A stretch of 26,211 nucleotides of DNA, taken from an uncultured Butyrivibrio sp. (lineage in GTDB: Bacteria; Bacillota; Clostridia; Lachnospirales; Lachnospiraceae). The DNA lies in assembly GCA_910577605.1 (NCBI GenBank), contig CAJTON010000019.1:26040-52250 (forward strand), in the 5' to 3' direction. Shown here in pieces: positions 24,605 to 26,211 of the stretch; within the stretch, counting starts at the first letter, position 1; each line of letters starts with the position of its first letter. The notes beneath the pieces were generated by a model that did no database searches, was not told the DNA's origin, and saw only the letters and a program-made list of their open reading frames with translations. The position numbers and the translations under genes were made by a program.

Positions 24605-24633
24605 ATTATATCAAGCCTGCGCACCGCTGTCAA
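24605..24633 (-). promoter_or_regulatory. Consensus sigma-A promoter of the chemoreceptor gene
   Basis: On the minus strand TTGACA (24633-24628) and TATAAT (24610-24605) are perfect matches to the sigma-A consensus and are separated by the ideal 17 bases. Transcription would start near 24598, giving a leader of about 50 bases that contains the AAAGGAG ribosome binding site. The promoter lies between the upstream Ig-protein terminator and the receptor start, so the receptor is an independent single-gene unit. Such a perfect promoter implies strong, constitutive-type expression unless another protein blocks it. Confidence 0.88.
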
Positions 24634-24655
24634 ATATCTTAGAAAACGTATGCAG

Positions 24656-24703
24656 ATAAAAACACCCTCCGGCGGCGTTTTTCAGCCGTCCAAAGGGTGT
24701 TTT
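24656..24703 (-). terminator. Intrinsic terminator after the Ig-like surface protein
   Basis: An outer stem AACACCCT/AGGGTGTT (about 10 pairs including flanking A-T pairs) closes over a second, short GC stem (CGGC/GCCG at 24673-24676 and 24685-24688) with an 8-base loop, separated by an asymmetric internal loop. On the minus strand it is followed by TTTTTAT. It begins about 48 bases after the stop codon of the surface-protein gene. Its symmetry (A-rich before, T-rich after) means it could also stop plus-strand transcripts, but no plus-strand gene is present. Confidence 0.75.
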
Positions 24704-24750
24704 ATAATTCATGTTTTATTATGCTTCACATTTCGTATACTGCCCGGAAT

Positions 24751-26211
24751 TTACTGTCTTGCCGTTTTTCTGAGCTTTACCGTAACAGTAAGTACTGCGG
24801 CAAGTCCGGCTGCCGCGATAAGCGCGATAAGCGCAAACGGCGTTGTATCGCCCGAAGCAACATCCGCAAATACAATTGCATAGGTGGAGAACTTATCTGT
24901 ATTGAAGGTAAGTCTTGTTCCGTCCTCGCTGAGTTCGGAATCGATAACCTCCGCCTTTCCGTCATGTATTCTGACTACCTTATAGGTTCCGTTTACAGCT
25001 TTTTCAAGAGCTACCGAAACGGTTATCATGCCGTCGGTCTCGGAGATCTTGATAACGTCTCCGTCAACATTAGCGCCAAAGGTAATGTCAAGATAATTCA
25101 TAACCATGAAATTAAGCTTGTCACTGTCAGCAATATTTTTAATCGCTTCATCAATAAGAGCCTTGTCCTCATCGGAAACTGTGGAGTCGATATTTGCTAT
25201 GTTAAGCTCAATTTCAATATTTGCCGTTCCGTCCTCGATTGCAGCGAGCTGCTCCTCAGAAAGAACATTTTTGATAGCGTCAACAACTTCTTCCTTGCTC
25301 ATCTCAATAGTAGGCTTGAAATCGCCGCCGCCTACGACGGTAATATCTCCTGCGGGAGGCTTGGGCTCGGTCTTTTCTTCAACCGTTACCTCAATTTCGG
25401 TTTCCGCTCCGTCGGCGGAAACGGTTATTACAGCTGTACCTGCGGCAACCGCTTTAACAACACCGTTCTCATCAACAGTCACAACAGCAGCGTCACTTGT
25501 AGTAAAAGTGAATTCCTGAACCGCGCCGTCGGGTTCAGCCTTTGCGGTAAGCTCTTTTTCATCACCCACCGTCATTTCAAGATTGTCGATCTCTTTTCCG
25601 TCAACCGATACCTTAACGCTTGAAGCCTTAAGAGCCACTACCGTAACCTCGCAGTCCTTCGTGAAACCGCCGTCAACGGTCTTAACGGTGACTTTCGTTT
25701 TGCCTACTCCTACGGCGGTTATCTTTCCGTCAGCATCAACAGTCGCAATGCTTTCGTCCGCGGATTCCCATGTAACGCTCTTGAGCGTCGCTTCTGCAGG
25801 GATTATTGTAGCCGTAACGCTCTTATATTCGCCCTTGATGATCTCAAGTTCACTCGGAATGGAAACGCCCGTTACGGGAGTATCGATAACAAGTTCCTCC
25901 ACTGTAAAGGTAACCGTTGCCTTAACCGCAGCGTCCGCTTTAGCGGCTGCCGTTATCGTAACGGTCTTGGTTCCGGTAACATTGGCAAACGTAACCTTGC
26001 CGTTAGCGTCAACGGTCGCTACCTCCGTATCGCTTGACGACCATATTACGGTCTTGTCAAGAGCGTTGTCAGGAGTTACCGTAGCGCTGAGCCTTGCGGT
26101 ATCGCCGCCCTTGACATCAGTATCAACGTCGGCAATAGTAATATTCGAAGGCTTTATAGCCTCTACATCTACAACAAATACCGAAACATTGCCAAACGCA
26201 TCTTTTACGGT
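24751..26211 (-). CDS. Cell-surface protein with bacterial Ig-like (Big_2) repeats, C-terminal part
   Basis: The frame is open to the right edge, so only the last 486 residues are seen; a GTG at 25902 is an internal codon, not a start. Three tandem Big_2-type Ig domains are visible: about residues 18-100 (SNITIADVD... WSSSDTEVATVDANGKVTF), 112-192 (WESADESIATVDADGKITAVGVGKTKVTV) and 194-278 (TTSDAAVVTVDENGVVKAVAAGTAVITV). A Pro/Glu linker and a predicted alpha/beta domain (about 300-450, ending FNTDKFSTYAIVFAD) follow. The C-terminal anchor is SGDTTP, a hydrophobic helix (about 458-478) and a basic tail KLRKTARQ. No LPXTG is present, so this is a variant sorting signal or a simple membrane anchor. 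It is likely an adhesin or envelope protein; its ligand is unknown. A terminator follows. Confidence 0.88.
   Translation of the reverse strand, partial: TVKDAFGNVSVFVVDVEAIKPSNITIADVDTDVKGGDTARLSATVTPDNALDKTVIWSSSDTEVATVDANGKVTFANVTGTKTVTITAAAKADAAVKATVTFTVEELVIDTPVTGVSIPSELEIIKGEYKSVTATIIPAEATLKSVTWESADESIATVDADGKITAVGVGKTKVTVKTVDGGFTKDCEVTVVALKASSVKVSVDGKEIDNLEMTVGDEKELTAKAEPDGAVQEFTFTTSDAAVVTVDENGVVKAVAAGTAVITVSADGAETEIEVTVEEKTEPKPPAGDITVVGGGDFKPTIEMSKEEVVDAIKNVLSEEQLAAIEDGTANIEIELNIANIDSTVSDEDKALIDEAIKNIADSDKLNFMVMNYLDITFGANVDGDVIKISETDGMITVSVALEKAVNGTYKVVRIHDGKAEVIDSELSEDGTRLTFNTDKFSTYAIVFADVASGDTTPFALIALIAAAGLAAVLTVTVKLRKTARQ

Noticed and set aside
24697..25623. A 308-codon plus-strand open frame opposite the Ig-like protein
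   Set aside because: Repeated composition arises from the Ig repeats on the other strand; no domain or start signal.
1..26211. CRISPR arrays, tRNA or rRNA genes, insertion sequences, phage or defence modules
   Set aside because: The intergenic space is small and was read through. No direct-repeat arrays, cloverleaf sequences, transposase or integrase motifs, or defence-related domains were seen.

Overview
The window looks like chromosomal housekeeping DNA from an endospore-forming member of the Firmicutes, probably class Clostridia. The evidence is the yqfC-yqfD sporulation pair next to phoH and ybeY, strong AGGAGG-type ribosome binding sites, the miaB-mutS-mutL-miaA and radC-mreBCD-PBP2 gene orders, and a surface protein built from bacterial Ig-like repeats. 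Every supported gene reads on the minus strand, so transcription runs from high to low coordinates. I see no rRNA, tRNA, CRISPR array, insertion sequence or phage gene.

Region by region, in the direction of transcription. (a) 26211-24751: the C-terminal part of a cell-surface Ig-like (Big_2) protein, ending in a membrane anchor and an intrinsic terminator. (b) 24633-22974: a stand-alone chemoreceptor-like gene with a textbook sigma-A promoter, no membrane segment, two PAS domains and its own terminator. (c) 22926-12981: a tightly packed run of eleven genes with no obvious internal terminator: yqfC, yqfD, phoH, ybeY, cdd, a small membrane-anchored protein, two flavoproteins, proB, dCMP deaminase, 5-formyl-THF cyclo-ligase and proA. 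Three stop/start junctions overlap by four bases and one by a single base. (d) 12951-4375: a promoter, a 54-residue small protein, then miaB, mutS, mutL, miaA and a PLP enzyme of the methionine gamma-lyase/aluminium-resistance family. These serve tRNA A37 modification and mismatch repair. (e) 4307-1: a promoter, radC, then mreB, mreC, mreD and the start of PBP2, the cell-elongation module.

The most notable observation is in mutS. Its reading frame breaks at a five-A run near codon 812. The expected C-terminus, including a QMSLF beta-clamp-type motif and a final helical segment that runs up to mutL, is intact in the -1 frame. This is a real lesion, a slippage site or a one-base sequence error, and the sequence alone cannot decide which. 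Other points of interest are the 54-residue protein with a near-perfect Shine-Dalgarno, proline genes interleaved with pyrimidine and folate genes, the absence of hfq, pgpH, dgkA and era from positions where related genomes often keep them, the soluble double-PAS receptor, and a GNRA-free 7-bp hairpin in front of mreB. I found no convincing undescribed multi-gene system here; the region is mostly well-known core genes.
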